A stretch of DNA of 64,000 bases from Alphaproteobacteria bacterium (GTDB lineage Bacteria; Myxococcota_A; UBA796; CAJQPC01), in NCBI GenBank assembly GCA_020632795.1, contig JACKEV010000009.1, positions 248,001 through 312,000 of the forward strand. Direction: 5' to 3'. A program made the position numbers and the translations under genes. Below are positions 17,101 through 23,273 of the stretch, in pieces; the first letter of the stretch is position 1; each line of letters opens with the position of its first letter. Under the pieces are notes generated by a model that was not told the origin of the DNA, did no database searches, and saw nothing but the letters and a program-made list of their open reading frames with translations.

Positions 17101-17411
17101 AGTTCCTCGGGAAGGCCGGGGCGAAGCTGGTCGCCCGACCGGCGGGGCGCCTCCTGCTGCGCGTGCTGGGCAACGGCACCCAGGAGATCGCCGAGGCGGC
17201 CTCCAAGAAGTACGTCGACGAGTTCGTCCGGGCCAGCCTGAACGCCGCCTCCTCCACCTCCAAGGACCTGGGGCGCGGCGGGGGCGGGCCCGTCTCCGAG
17301 ACCCTCTACCTCTCCCAGCTCTGGTCCCAGGGCCTGCCCGACGACCTGCCCAAGCTGGACGAGCGGCACACCAACACCGGGCTGGTGTGGGTGGAGCGGG
17401 CGCGGTGGTGA
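8193..17411 (+). CDS. Giant RHS/YD-repeat protein with C-terminal membrane-type tip
   Basis: The start is the ATG at 8193, preceded by AGGAGGG; an in-frame ATG at 8118 adds a low-complexity leader and is rejected. The 3072-residue product begins with Ig/invasin-like beta domains (about 1-320), then a Thr/Gly/Pro-rich linker (about 324-430, TTTGTGGTTTG type) and further beta-rich modules. A DUF6531-like RHS entry (about 1215-1330, GELVLEAADRSWIGRGEAL) leads into many YD repeats (about 1345-2640; YDRYGNL, YRYDAADRLIEQ, YDALGRLVRR). The RHS core signature is at about 2740-2785 (GRFLQPDPRGPEYD ... FAFAGNNAVNLSDDG). The remaining ~290-residue tip starts with a membrane-type helix (IGLLVRFVLIPLLLSLLE) and is Ala/Arg/Leu-rich, unlike a recognisable nuclease. 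No signal peptide and no adjacent immunity gene are seen. Polymorphic-toxin shell is the family role; toxicity here is inferred. Confidence 0.85.
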   Translation: MPYRFHKVSGNDLKGAPGLGRPEGAAVFQLLDPDGSPVTGEPVEFHVLDGGVQLFANSVIGSGATAILTPMPAEVVRSVTALDAKGNAVVAPLVTDGEGKVSLPRFAYPPEAGAGTLLVRSAQASLEELVIATWSGVVLRLLSPAQPDPERVAGTSLDLKVSAVDQLNGDAPVAGLPLEIEVTEGGAELRTSLGPPGHYDVQRTAYTGRIQVQVTLSCRAETTRIRVQPYWHREIGRIEVQLTARAPRLRDFLAGSHTLGATPVLSVADPLRWEVSDSPDAAFSADDRDIDDVVVLARSEQDFVEIHPPQAESGFANHSFLVWPDTALATPTAPATSTPTGTRGGTTTGTGGTTTGGSGPRGTTTTGNPAPGPGRPTVLTGTTRGSGGKVATGSGTTTGGRTPPTGTGTTAPNPVVPTPTTPSTSNTTTGPSERYDLRAWLPDYPDAEQLDVLGTVWDPLSNGGLVREFAGSPGVYARTGGGGDEDTDNKLRVRLQEGGLQYRGPSQVSKRIRLGFEVLDATYGSDRERVVEVRFKLKCRATPHNTRQDDPTANPWTASGGVSESVSGPWEDALEVTRAGLSPGPYHLDFHARSNARNFDELVDITARVKVERLDEDGAVIDVVERATEIHVRCAGLRPRLSLVRQHGADFVPMEEGAVLPVTVFDRTGRFTRPPGDRAFFVELRCHDQPGDLSCTLLGPGASPQSVTLSPTLAAGGPYQIYRSKPCFVAVDDPMSGPLPLQPGALPPDIVVLMGRPGGRVSARMTDEMPKNTESQAYRSGERPVSTCHLVTVGDAASRDRLPTPWMHVEVDDGGCWSAALDPASGQPLLQLTVRVRDPLAELDPSAGPAEIRVNGQPFPLKPDLEAKSFGRPQGWRGVALASVPVRLGVQTVTVEARNSAGGVLRQRFRVLVDDRRGDRIAPRKLFARARRLCGPMPPLLPELIYLHARCSPAAEGQTLPAVQKATLWGLPPYPSGAHTWSLFMNLRRRPTEAPCYTSEVGMAVRRDLVPSGGSVPRRVLYMEEGGRIEWDAIDLFNARGPWSLQNRISRPVARTFLDRLDADGNWQPAERVRVGDTLRVRVRTTPLDPQPILPTYVTLNDPAGQPTLRPDRQVWARCRAAGGEHVMAAWMRPGVGERPADRIVVIAESDPEPTSGAWLRLAGDGRLFAGLSPRAGLADVDLPAAAVPRRDTRDDAAGDPIAVPQEGLFSTRPRLGALDAVVPGSGELVLEAADRSWIGRGEALELRRTHRAFTRFDGPLGRCWHPSWDVRCWRRSPDEVELLTSDGQVVSFWRGNAGWDCSPGATMKLVEAHEGLDILLPQGERLTFGPAGEEHSDHLVLIEHADRFGNRTLYRFGRHGRLLTLEDTLRQEVQLLWEQTRYLLRRVGDACGSAVDYEIAEVSQAGEPRGELLRVLAPEQPSDRLRKRRTTSFAYTDDPTRPRLLRVQDPFGNDPYWEGESTAPALDEWLLQVDYDSEGRVTTQVIGAATGTSPPGWAFIWPADDGDPLTWTDPKGHERTVHFEQDPPEGFARLPTRSVTTVDDVELEESFVYNFDGAIYKHIQPLGDAVHHDFRASASDPRDRANLLEISLRPRGGDGARYSAWTTRGETDFTKRATARRIRSLREEQLFNDLQLPERTQDSLGRVTLYEYQGPFLVKETLPPAEVGQVRERHYVSNHWGQLLEERDALGVVTRYLYYPEADPMGQGFGSGVIQDIDLVSAPETPTGLLARVIRDASPAHASRAAHLAPARPVQETLRYDRYGNLRSCGVGLKEVCPWVRTYNGLGELIEEVGFRGGRERYVRDANGRAYRLEEWVVDENSDMPDDLKEGFGVVTQTGFDREGRAVKRVVDVGGLNLTTTWAHDANGNLELQTSPLAHADPANHGLNTIRYRYDAADRLIEQIHAEGAHDELGSPRQLSRAYRYDDDGLLIGVDWPTGRTLDITRDRFGRVERVEDGEGNERSFRYDEEGNLTRADCYGSVDGGGWARGALASVTFYRDLLGRQVATRSDAFAFDRSMRKHPQDPGYVIEQHDLDAAGNLLLQVTPTGARVERTWDGHGALVGMTQRAFDGAPPVLEVSKVLDDWHHPTRIARAVGIHTQTITLNVALDGELRERRVDGVLSGRWLHDSRGRLRFAEDPYGNRVMQVYDNADRLRETWSWLYHGGRRILDGVPQEPEAALIQLRDYDENDNLVGLSWRHERGSIVSTRQGDRLEYDPANQLRQRVVVAGGEDPASLIEATWTCGYHPDGTLARLRDPLGRVLIHTYDDAGRLKAVEKEAWTGPSDDKLLDKAESRAFAWDGLGRLVRWEDSDGTRVLRLLDTQGRVCLERIDVAGAAAETVTATRSADGRQVSLVYPEHDLEDLQIDEDRDALGRLLSVSDGGAFIARFAYEGLSPKVRTDASGRTLTVRRYADGQPARVESGLNGGRDFFAEYTYDARGLLEQAIASGDGTAAQARATRFRYDSLGQLKERLSGFGVTFTSTVNAQGQRYVLDPGTAPEQGQIDVYDPWGNRVTSRSGAIADGGSWATGWDLELEGLRDETSTYDEADQLHRWTLTVDGERAESGELFYNLKSQAFLVLPELNTLAFDGFGRLREVTSSGSGAAPVPYRYDALGRLVRRADERFLWFGDQLLAHVRASGRVHLMYAGDQGGLVALDRVDPGATRRFFVGGTRLRSIETLHDASGLLVERYVDQDGGLPQVLDADGDPIAVADQQGNPFRQDGLLLDPTLQGYLIGPRAFHCVTGRFLQPDPRGPEYDPLARGNRFAFAGNNAVNLSDDGFIAVSTAFAIGLLVRFVLIPLLLSLLETWIETEVFGDGWDWSVFGRNFLINGVLAVLQADSLKAIRAGVMAAKFGRRAGTVLTLGRAARVAAFYTFAATRKTLLRRLGLAAVEAGARVLAEYTLDRFVRGTNPDLATIALGTGGVTVGSPLLGPLGRYLSKRFPRAVGVPARLLGNLAAGLLRRTVPKFLGKAGAKLVARPAGRLLLRVLGNGTQEIAEAASKKYVDEFVRASLNAASSTSKDLGRGGGGPVSETLYLSQLWSQGLPDDLPKLDERHTNTGLVWVERARW

Positions 17412-17437
17412 GGGCGGGGCTGTGTCGGCGGCGTCGG

Positions 17438-17497
17438 GTCTTCCGCGAGGTCGTGTTCATCGGGATCAGCGAGGTGCGGACAGCGCAGGGTGCGATC
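17438..17497 (+). repeat. Boundary repeat copy C, extended
   Basis: Lies 27 bp after the RHS stop. Core 17438-17473 matches copies A and B; the match with copy B extends to about 17494. On the minus strand it would encode HPALSAPR-stop, closely matching the HPELAAPR end of the GNAT/GyrB-like protein, although no long ORF feeds into it. It may be a remnant of the 3' end of a lost gene of that type. Confidence 0.7.
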
Positions 17498-17521
17498 GAA
17501 ATCTGATGAATCGATTCTGTT

Positions 17522-17542
17522 GATGTTCAAATCAAGAACATC
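17522..17542. promoter_or_regulatory. Operator-like palindrome GATGTTC-N7-GAACATC
   Basis: Perfect 7-bp arms (17522-17528 and 17536-17542) in an unusually AT-rich stretch upstream of the epimerase gene. ATTC and GAAT flank it further out and can extend the pairing past a bulge. A -10-like TACTCT follows at 17569-17574, so a transcription factor site is the simplest reading. There is no T-tract, so a terminator for the RHS gene is less likely. Confidence 0.4.
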
Positions 17543-17598
17543 GAATGGATTGATGATCTCGGGGCGCATACTCTGGGATCATCGAAAAGGAGCACCCC

Positions 17599-18558
17599 AT
17601 GCGAATCTTCATCACCGGCGGCTCGGGCTTCGTGGGCGGCCACCTCATCGAGGTCCTGCGGGGCGAGCACGAGGTGCTCGCGATGGCCCGCTCCGATCGC
17701 AGCGTCGCGGCCGTCGAGGCCCTGGGCGCGATCGCCGTCCGCACCGCCCTGGGCCAGGTGACCCCCGAGCAGCTCGACGGGGTCGACGCCATCGTCCACG
17801 CCGCCGCCTTCGTGGAGGAGTACGGCACCCGGGAGCAGTTCCGCACGGTGAACGTCGAGGGCACCCGCCAGCTCCTGGAGGCGGCGAAGGCGGCCGGGGT
17901 GAAGCGCTTCATCCACATCGGCACCGAGGCGGCCTTCTTCACCGGCCCGGACCTCGTCATGATCGACGAGTCCACCCCCTACCCGTCTGGTCAGCGCTTC
18001 CTGTACAGCGAGACCAAGGCCGAGGCCGAGCGCCTGGTGCTGGCGGCGAACGGGCCGGGCTTCCACACCGTCTCCCTGCGCCCCCGGCTGATCTGGGGGC
18101 CCCGCGACGAGTCGGTGATGGGCAACATCCGGGACCGCGCGCTCAAGAACGAGTGGGTGTGGCTGGACGGGGGCCGCCACCACACCTCCACCTGCCACGT
18201 CCGCAACCTCGTCGCGGCGGTGGAGCTGGCCCTGACCCGGGGCGAGGGCGGGCGGGCGTACTTCATCGCCGACGACGGCGAGCGCACGCTGCGCGAGTTC
18301 TTCGACCGCCTGCTGGCGACCCAGGGGGTGACCCTGGCCCAGCGCTCCATCCCCGGCTGGCTGGCCCGGGGGGCGTCGGTGGTGGTCGAGGGGACCTGGC
18401 GCGGGCTGTCGCTGTCCGGCACCCCGCCGCTGACCCGCTTCGCGGCGTTCATGTTCTCCGCGACGGTCACGGTGGACACCGCGCGGGCGCGGCAGGAGCT
18501 GGGCTACGCGCCGGTGCTCACGGTGGAGCAGGGGCTGGTGGAGCTGGCGGCCGGGTAG
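17599..18558 (+). CDS. NAD-dependent epimerase/dehydratase (extended SDR)
   Basis: A 319-residue Rossmann protein. The cofactor loop is ITGGSGFVGGHL (TGxxGxxG, residues 6-13), the AAAF segment follows the fourth strand, and the catalytic YSETK is Y136-xxx-K140. The residue before it in the usual Ser position is Thr or Ala-rich (IGTEAAFF). RPRLIWGPRD is the standard extended-SDR segment. The C-terminal part (RQELGYAPVLTVEQGLVEL) is also usual. Family members act on nucleotide sugars, sterols or flavonoid-like substrates; the substrate is not predictable. The ATG has AAAGGAGC just upstream. It stands alone between the RHS block and a hypothetical gene. Confidence 0.88.
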   Translation: MRIFITGGSGFVGGHLIEVLRGEHEVLAMARSDRSVAAVEALGAIAVRTALGQVTPEQLDGVDAIVHAAAFVEEYGTREQFRTVNVEGTRQLLEAAKAAGVKRFIHIGTEAAFFTGPDLVMIDESTPYPSGQRFLYSETKAEAERLVLAANGPGFHTVSLRPRLIWGPRDESVMGNIRDRALKNEWVWLDGGRHHTSTCHVRNLVAAVELALTRGEGGRAYFIADDGERTLREFFDRLLATQGVTLAQRSIPGWLARGASVVVEGTWRGLSLSGTPPLTRFAAFMFSATVTVDTARARQELGYAPVLTVEQGLVELAAG

Positions 18559-18588
18559 GCGCGCGGCGATTCGGATACAGTCCCCTCG

Positions 18589-19290
18589 ATGCTGCTCCTG
18601 ACCCTCACCCGCGCCGCCCTGGCCCAGGACCTCGCCCTGCTCGCGCCCACCCCGCAGGAGCTGCGCGCCGGCATGGGCACCCTGGAGACCCGGCTGGACC
18701 ACGCCGACGCGGTGGCCGAGTCCCTCCAGGCCGTGCACAACGCCTGGGCCCAGGCCCTCGTGGCGCTGCCGGGCCGCCCGGCCTGTGACGACGCCCGGCT
18801 GGGCTCCCTGGCCGCCCGCTCCGAGGTCTTCGGGGTGGCCTACCGGGATCTGGTCCAGTCGGCGCGGGTCGCGTCCACCCGGGTGCAGCGCATGGCCGCC
18901 GCGCCGACGGTGCAGGCGGTCGCCGAGGGGGTGCTGGCCGCGGATCTGACCGATCTGGAGGCCCGCCTGGCCGTCCACGAGCGGGGCTACGCCGAGCTGG
19001 CCGCCTGGCAGCAGGCCGAGCTGACCCCCTACGTCACCCGCTGCAAGCCCGCGCTGACCGCCGGGGCGGGCGAGCCCGGGGCCCGGATCCTGCAGCCCGA
19101 CCCCGGGCCGGTCGCGGTCCTGGCGCTGGAGGGCGGGGTCCCGCACCCCACCCGCGCGCTCATCCACCCCAGCGTGTGGCTGGTGCCGCCGGAGGCCTGC
19201 TGGGCCCCCATCGCCGGCACCTGCACCCCCGCGCCGGTGGCCCCGGGGGCGGCGCTGGGGCCGGCGGATCAGGGGTCGGCGACCGAGTAG
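18589..19290 (+). CDS. Exported hypothetical protein
   Basis: A 233-residue protein with a short N-terminal hydrophobic segment ending in ALAQ, compatible with signal-peptidase I cleavage at about residue 13. The middle is helical and Ala/Leu/Arg-rich (about 20-150) with only a few Cys. The C-terminal third is Pro/Gly-rich with three Cys (CKPAL, ACWAP, GTCTP). No family is recognised. GGATACAGT about 20 bp before the ATG resembles a -10, giving a very short leader. Its last 22 bp overlap the 3' end of the convergent TPR lipoprotein gene. Confidence 0.6.
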   Translation: MLLLTLTRAALAQDLALLAPTPQELRAGMGTLETRLDHADAVAESLQAVHNAWAQALVALPGRPACDDARLGSLAARSEVFGVAYRDLVQSARVASTRVQRMAAAPTVQAVAEGVLAADLTDLEARLAVHERGYAELAAWQQAELTPYVTRCKPALTAGAGEPGARILQPDPGPVAVLALEGGVPHPTRALIHPSVWLVPPEACWAPIAGTCTPAPVAPGAALGPADQGSATE

Positions 19291-20810
19291 CGGGCGGGGT
19301 CCACCCGGCGCAGCGTCGCCTCCACGGCCGCCGCGTCCGCGCCGCGACCCATCCGGGAGAGGGCCTCCAGCCGCGCGTCCAGCAGGGCCGGGTCGTAGGG
19401 GCGCTGCTTGAGGGCGGCGGCCACCAGGGTCTCGGCCTCCTGGGGGCGGTCGGCCTCGAGAAGAGCCCACGCCCGCAGGGCCGGGTCCAGCGGGACCTCG
19501 GAGGACGGCTCTGCAAGGAGCGCGGTGAGGTCGGCCTCGGCGGCCTGCCGCATCGCGATGCGCCCGGCGGCGTCGGCGTCTCCGAGGGCCTCGGCGGCCT
19601 CTCGGGCGCGGTCGGGGCGGCCCGCGCCCAGGGCCAGGGGCACGGCCAGCGCGGCGGCCTCGGCCTCGGCCCCCCGGCGGGACAGCTCCGGCACCAGGGC
19701 GTAGGCGTCCGCGTAGCGCTCGGTCCGGAGCATGCCCTGGATGCGGCGGCGCACCGGCTCGGGGTCGTCGGGGGCGGCGGCCTGCCAGAGGGCGAGCAGC
19801 CCGTCGGTGGCGCCCTCGCCCGCGTCCGCGATGCGGACCCGCAGGGCCAGCACGTCCCGATCGCCGCGGCTCAGAGGCGGCAGGCGCTCCAGGATCTCCT
19901 CGGCCCGGGCCGGCTGCCCCGTGGCCAGGGTGGTCTCGGCCAGCGGCAGGACGAAGCGCAGGTCGTAGGGGTCGCGCTCGGCCAGCCGGGTCCAGCCCGC
20001 GAGCGCCGCCTGGGGCTGCCCGGCCTGCTCCAGCAGCGCCGCGTCCATCGCCTGCAGCGCGGCGGAGGCGGGGCGCCGGGCCTGGCCCCGGAGCAGCGCG
20101 GCGCGGGCGCGCTCGGGCTCCCCCCGGTCGGCGTCCCGGCGGGCCAGCACCCACGCCGAGGTGGAGAGCAGGGGGTCCACCAGCGCGGCCCGCTGGATGG
20201 GGTCCTGCCGCTTGTCGCCCTCCAGCGCGGGGTCGATCGGCGGGAGGAAGCCGTACCAGGCCGCCGCCGCCCGCCCGCTGAGCAGCACCGCGTAGGGGTC
20301 GGGGGAGGGGGGCTCCAGCCAGGAGAGGCGCACGGCCTCGGCCACGGGGCGCCCCATGTGGTGGCTGGCCTGGGTGAGCACCTGGGCGGTCATGGCGTAG
20401 AGGTCGCCCCGCGCGCCGCTGGAGGTCAGAGGCTCGCACGCGCCGTCGGGGGCGCACAGGGTCAGCCGCAGGGTCAGCGCCTCGACCGTGCCCTCCAGCT
20501 CGGGGATGGCCAGCCAGCGCGCCGAGGGCTCCGCGGGCCGGCGCTGGAGCCCCAGGGCCGGGGTGGTGTCCTCCAGCGCGGGCACCACCCCGGACAGCTC
20601 GGCGAAGCCCAGCTCGAGCTGCGCGAGGGTCAGGCCCCGCAGCTCCTCGGCGTGACGGATGCCGTCGGGTACATTGGGCCGGCTCAGCTCGACCCGGGCC
20701 GCCGGGTCGGGCGTCGGCGTGGGGAGCCTCACCTCGGAATCGTCCGGCAGGTCGGGGCTCCCGCAGGAGACCAGCCCCCCCATGCACAGGTCGAGCAAGC
20801 TCCGACGCAT
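19269..20810 (-). CDS. TPR-repeat lipoprotein
   Basis: Taken from the ATG at 20810, the product (513 residues) begins MRRSLLDLCMGGLVSC, a lipoprotein signal with lipobox LVSC. The frame is open further upstream, but those residues read across the PBP gene and look non-coding. A proline-rich linker (RLPTPTPDPAARVEL) precedes a soluble domain. The second half is built of helical hairpins of about 34 residues with TPR character (ALQAMDAALLEQAGQPQAALAGWTRLAERDPYD; EAETLVAAALKQRPYDPALLDARLEAL). Such proteins usually serve as periplasmic or outer-membrane assembly scaffolds. Its 5' end overlaps the divergent PBP gene by about 29 bp, and its 3' end overlaps the convergent upstream gene by 22 bp. Confidence 0.7.
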   Translation of the reverse strand: MRRSLLDLCMGGLVSCGSPDLPDDSEVRLPTPTPDPAARVELSRPNVPDGIRHAEELRGLTLAQLELGFAELSGVVPALEDTTPALGLQRRPAEPSARWLAIPELEGTVEALTLRLTLCAPDGACEPLTSSGARGDLYAMTAQVLTQASHHMGRPVAEAVRLSWLEPPSPDPYAVLLSGRAAAAWYGFLPPIDPALEGDKRQDPIQRAALVDPLLSTSAWVLARRDADRGEPERARAALLRGQARRPASAALQAMDAALLEQAGQPQAALAGWTRLAERDPYDLRFVLPLAETTLATGQPARAEEILERLPPLSRGDRDVLALRVRIADAGEGATDGLLALWQAAAPDDPEPVRRRIQGMLRTERYADAYALVPELSRRGAEAEAAALAVPLALGAGRPDRAREAAEALGDADAAGRIAMRQAAEADLTALLAEPSSEVPLDPALRAWALLEADRPQEAETLVAAALKQRPYDPALLDARLEALSRMGRGADAAAVEATLRRVDPARYSVADP

Positions 20811-23136
20811 CCTGCGCGCCCTCGCCCGCGCCACGGCGCTGGTCACCCTCGCGGCCCTGGTGGCCGGGGTGCTGGGGTTTCTCTGGCTGGACCGCAACAT
20901 CCTCTCCACCCTGCCCGAGGACCTGTCGTCGTGGCGAGGGTGGCGCCCGCCGACGACGTGCAAGGTGTATGCCGCCGACGGGTCCCTCGTCGACGAGTTC
21001 TGGATCGAGCGGCGCACCTGGGTCCCCCTGGACGAGCTGCCCGAGCACGCCTGGCAGGCCTTCCTGGCCGCGGAGGACCGCCGCTTCTTCGAGCACCAGG
21101 GCGTCGATCCGCTGGGGATCCTGCGCGCGATGGTGGTGAACCTCCAGGCGGGCGGGGTGCGCCAGGGGGGCTCCACGCTGACCCAGCAGCTCGTCAAGAA
21201 CCTGATGGTGGGCGACGCGCGCAGCTACGAGCGCAAGCTGCGGGAGGCGGTGCTGGCGTATCGCCTGGAGCGCGAGCTGAGCAAGCACCAGATCCTGGAG
21301 CTGTTCATCAACTTCGTGTTCCTGGGCTCGGGCAACTACGGCCTGGAGGCGGCGTCCCAGGACTACTTCGGGGTCTCCGCCCGGGACATCGACCCGGGCC
21401 AGGCCGCGATGCTGGCCGGGCTCATCCCCGCGCCGTCCCTCTACAACCCGCGGAACGACCCCCTGCGGGCCGCCGAGCGGCGCGCCATCGTGCTGCGGGC
21501 GATGGTGGCGGCGGGCAGCCTGCCGGAGGCCGACGTCGAGGGCTACCTGGACGACCCGGTGCTGACCCCCGGCCGCCCTCGGGTGGATCCCGGGCGGGAC
21601 GCCTCCTACCCGACCCTCGTCCGGCGGGAGCTGCGCCGCCTGCTGCCCGGCCTGGTCGCCTTCGAGCAGGGCATCCAGCTCCGCACCGCCCTGGAGCCGG
21701 CGATCCAGGCCGAGGCCGAGGCCGCCGTGCGCGAGGCCCTGCGGGCGCTGGTGGAGCGCCAGGGGCGCCAGGGCGCGACCCGGCGCCTGCCCCCCGACCA
21801 GCGGGACGCCTTCCTGCGCCGGGCCCCCCGCCTCCGCCGCAGCCCCCAGGGGGAGCCCCTCGCCCCCGGGGTCGGGGAGTGCTTCGAGGCCATCGTGCCC
21901 GAGCCGGTGGACCTGGAGCGCCTCGGGGCGGGGCCGTTCACCTTCGCGCTGCGGGAGGCCGACCGGGTCGCCCCGGTGCGCGACCCCGAGGGCGAGGCCG
22001 GGCCGGCTCCTCTGCGAACCCGGATCCGCCCCGGGGACGTGCTCGACGTCTGCCTGGAGGCGTCCGGCCAGGTCGCGCTGTCGGAGGCCCCGTGGGCCCA
22101 GGGCGCGGCGGTGGTGCTGGAGAACCGCACCGGGCGCATCCTCGCCGTGGTCGGCGGCCAGGAGGTCGCCCTGGAGGGCTTCGTGCGGGCCGCCCAGGCG
22201 GAGCGGCAGCCGGGCAGCTCCTTCAAGCCCTACGTCTACGCGGCGGCCCTGCTCAGCGGCCGGTCCTCCCTCGACACCGTGCTGGACGCGCCCATCTCCC
22301 TGCCGGCCGGGGGCGGGAAGAGCTGGAGCCCCCAGAACTACGGCGGCGGCTACGCGGGCGCTCTGCCCATGCGCAGCGCGCTGGCCCGCAGCCTGAACAC
22401 GGTGGCGGTGCGCCTGGCGATGGAGGTGGGGCCCGCCGAGGTGGTCCGGCTGGCGCGGGCCATGGGCGTGCGCACCCGCATCCGCGAGGACCTCACCATC
22501 GCGCTGGGCTCCAGCGAGGTGACGCCCCTGGACCAGGCGCTGGGCTACGCCACCATCGCCCGCATGGGTCAGCCGGTGGACCCGGTGTTCATCGACGCGG
22601 TCGTGGGCCGGGACGGGCAGGTGCTCGCCCGCGCGGGGGAGCCCCTCGTGCTGGGGCCGAAGGCCACCGTGGTGCTGCCCGGGGGGCCGCTCCCCCGCGC
22701 CCTGCCCGCCGGGGTGGCCTACGAGCTGGCGGACATGATGCGGGAGGTGGTCCGGGCCGGCACCGCGCGGCGGGCCTGGGACCCCGACTACGACCGGGCC
22801 GGCAAGACCGGCACCACCAACGGCTTCCAGGACGCCTGGTTCGTGGGGTTCACCCCCCGCTACACCGTGGCGGTCTGGGTCGGGACCGACGGCACGAGCG
22901 CCCTGGGCAGCTCGGAGACCGGGGGGCGCACGGCCCTGCCGGCCTGGCTGCGCATCGTGCAGGCCCTCGACCAGCCCGCCGGGGAGCGGTTCATGATGCC
23001 CGCCGAGGCCACCCTGGTGCGGGTCAACGGCCAGTGGATGGGCTTCGGTCGGGGCCGGGTGCCGGCGAGCGCGCTGCGGGCGCCGGTGACGCCCCGGGGC
23101 ACCCCGCTGCCCGACTTCCCGCAGGGGCGGCGGTGA
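20782..23136 (+). CDS. Bifunctional class A penicillin-binding protein (PBP1a type)
   Basis: A 784-residue inner-membrane enzyme polymerising glycan strands and cross-linking peptides in peptidoglycan. The N-terminus is cytoplasmic and basic (MHRSSKLRRILRALAR), followed by one membrane helix. The GT51 glycosyltransferase motifs are all present: EDRRFFEHQG (catalytic Glu98), GGSTLTQQLVKN, the ERKLREAVLA segment and KHQILELFIN. The transpeptidase motifs are S479-SF-K482 (PGSSFKP), S537-L-N539 and K675-TGT (GKTGTTNGFQDAWFVGF). An insert between the domains (about 330-440) is Arg/Pro-rich. The ATG at 20782 is chosen because an earlier in-frame ATG (20659) lies inside the oppositely read lipoprotein and adds a non-membrane leader. 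All catalytic residues appear intact. Confidence 0.93.
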   Translation: MHRSSKLRRILRALARATALVTLAALVAGVLGFLWLDRNILSTLPEDLSSWRGWRPPTTCKVYAADGSLVDEFWIERRTWVPLDELPEHAWQAFLAAEDRRFFEHQGVDPLGILRAMVVNLQAGGVRQGGSTLTQQLVKNLMVGDARSYERKLREAVLAYRLERELSKHQILELFINFVFLGSGNYGLEAASQDYFGVSARDIDPGQAAMLAGLIPAPSLYNPRNDPLRAAERRAIVLRAMVAAGSLPEADVEGYLDDPVLTPGRPRVDPGRDASYPTLVRRELRRLLPGLVAFEQGIQLRTALEPAIQAEAEAAVREALRALVERQGRQGATRRLPPDQRDAFLRRAPRLRRSPQGEPLAPGVGECFEAIVPEPVDLERLGAGPFTFALREADRVAPVRDPEGEAGPAPLRTRIRPGDVLDVCLEASGQVALSEAPWAQGAAVVLENRTGRILAVVGGQEVALEGFVRAAQAERQPGSSFKPYVYAAALLSGRSSLDTVLDAPISLPAGGGKSWSPQNYGGGYAGALPMRSALARSLNTVAVRLAMEVGPAEVVRLARAMGVRTRIREDLTIALGSSEVTPLDQALGYATIARMGQPVDPVFIDAVVGRDGQVLARAGEPLVLGPKATVVLPGGPLPRALPAGVAYELADMMREVVRAGTARRAWDPDYDRAGKTGTTNGFQDAWFVGFTPRYTVAVWVGTDGTSALGSSETGGRTALPAWLRIVQALDQPAGERFMMPAEATLVRVNGQWMGFGRGRVPASALRAPVTPRGTPLPDFPQGRR

Positions 23137-23167
23137 GCGCCCCGCAAAGGATCTGACGCCCCAACCC

Positions 23168-23224
23168 CCCGGACTTATTACGTCCGGGCCCCAGGAAGGC
23201 GCTCCCGACGCGGTTTTTCCTTCC
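23168..23224 (+). terminator. Possible terminator after the PBP gene
   Basis: A CCCGGAC/GTCCGGG stem (23168-23174, 23182-23188) with an AT-rich loop, then GGAAGG and CCTTCC (23194-23199, 23219-23224) enclosing a TTTTT run at 23214-23218. The T-run does not follow the strong stem directly, so the call is weak. Confidence 0.3.
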
Positions 23225-23273
23225 CGCGCGCCGCCAGCCGGACGAAACTTGACCTCCCCACCCTGGAGGTCCC

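Noticed and set aside
4425..17473. Integron-type attC cassette array
   Set aside because: No integrase gene, and the repeats lack obvious attC-like imperfect palindromes with terminal RYYYAAC/GTTRRRY boxes.
17527..21288. 1253-codon minus-strand open frame
   Set aside because: It lies opposite the epimerase and hypothetical genes and crosses the TPR lipoprotein and PBP region in the wrong frame; its composition is Arg/Pro/Gly-rich with no recognisable domains.
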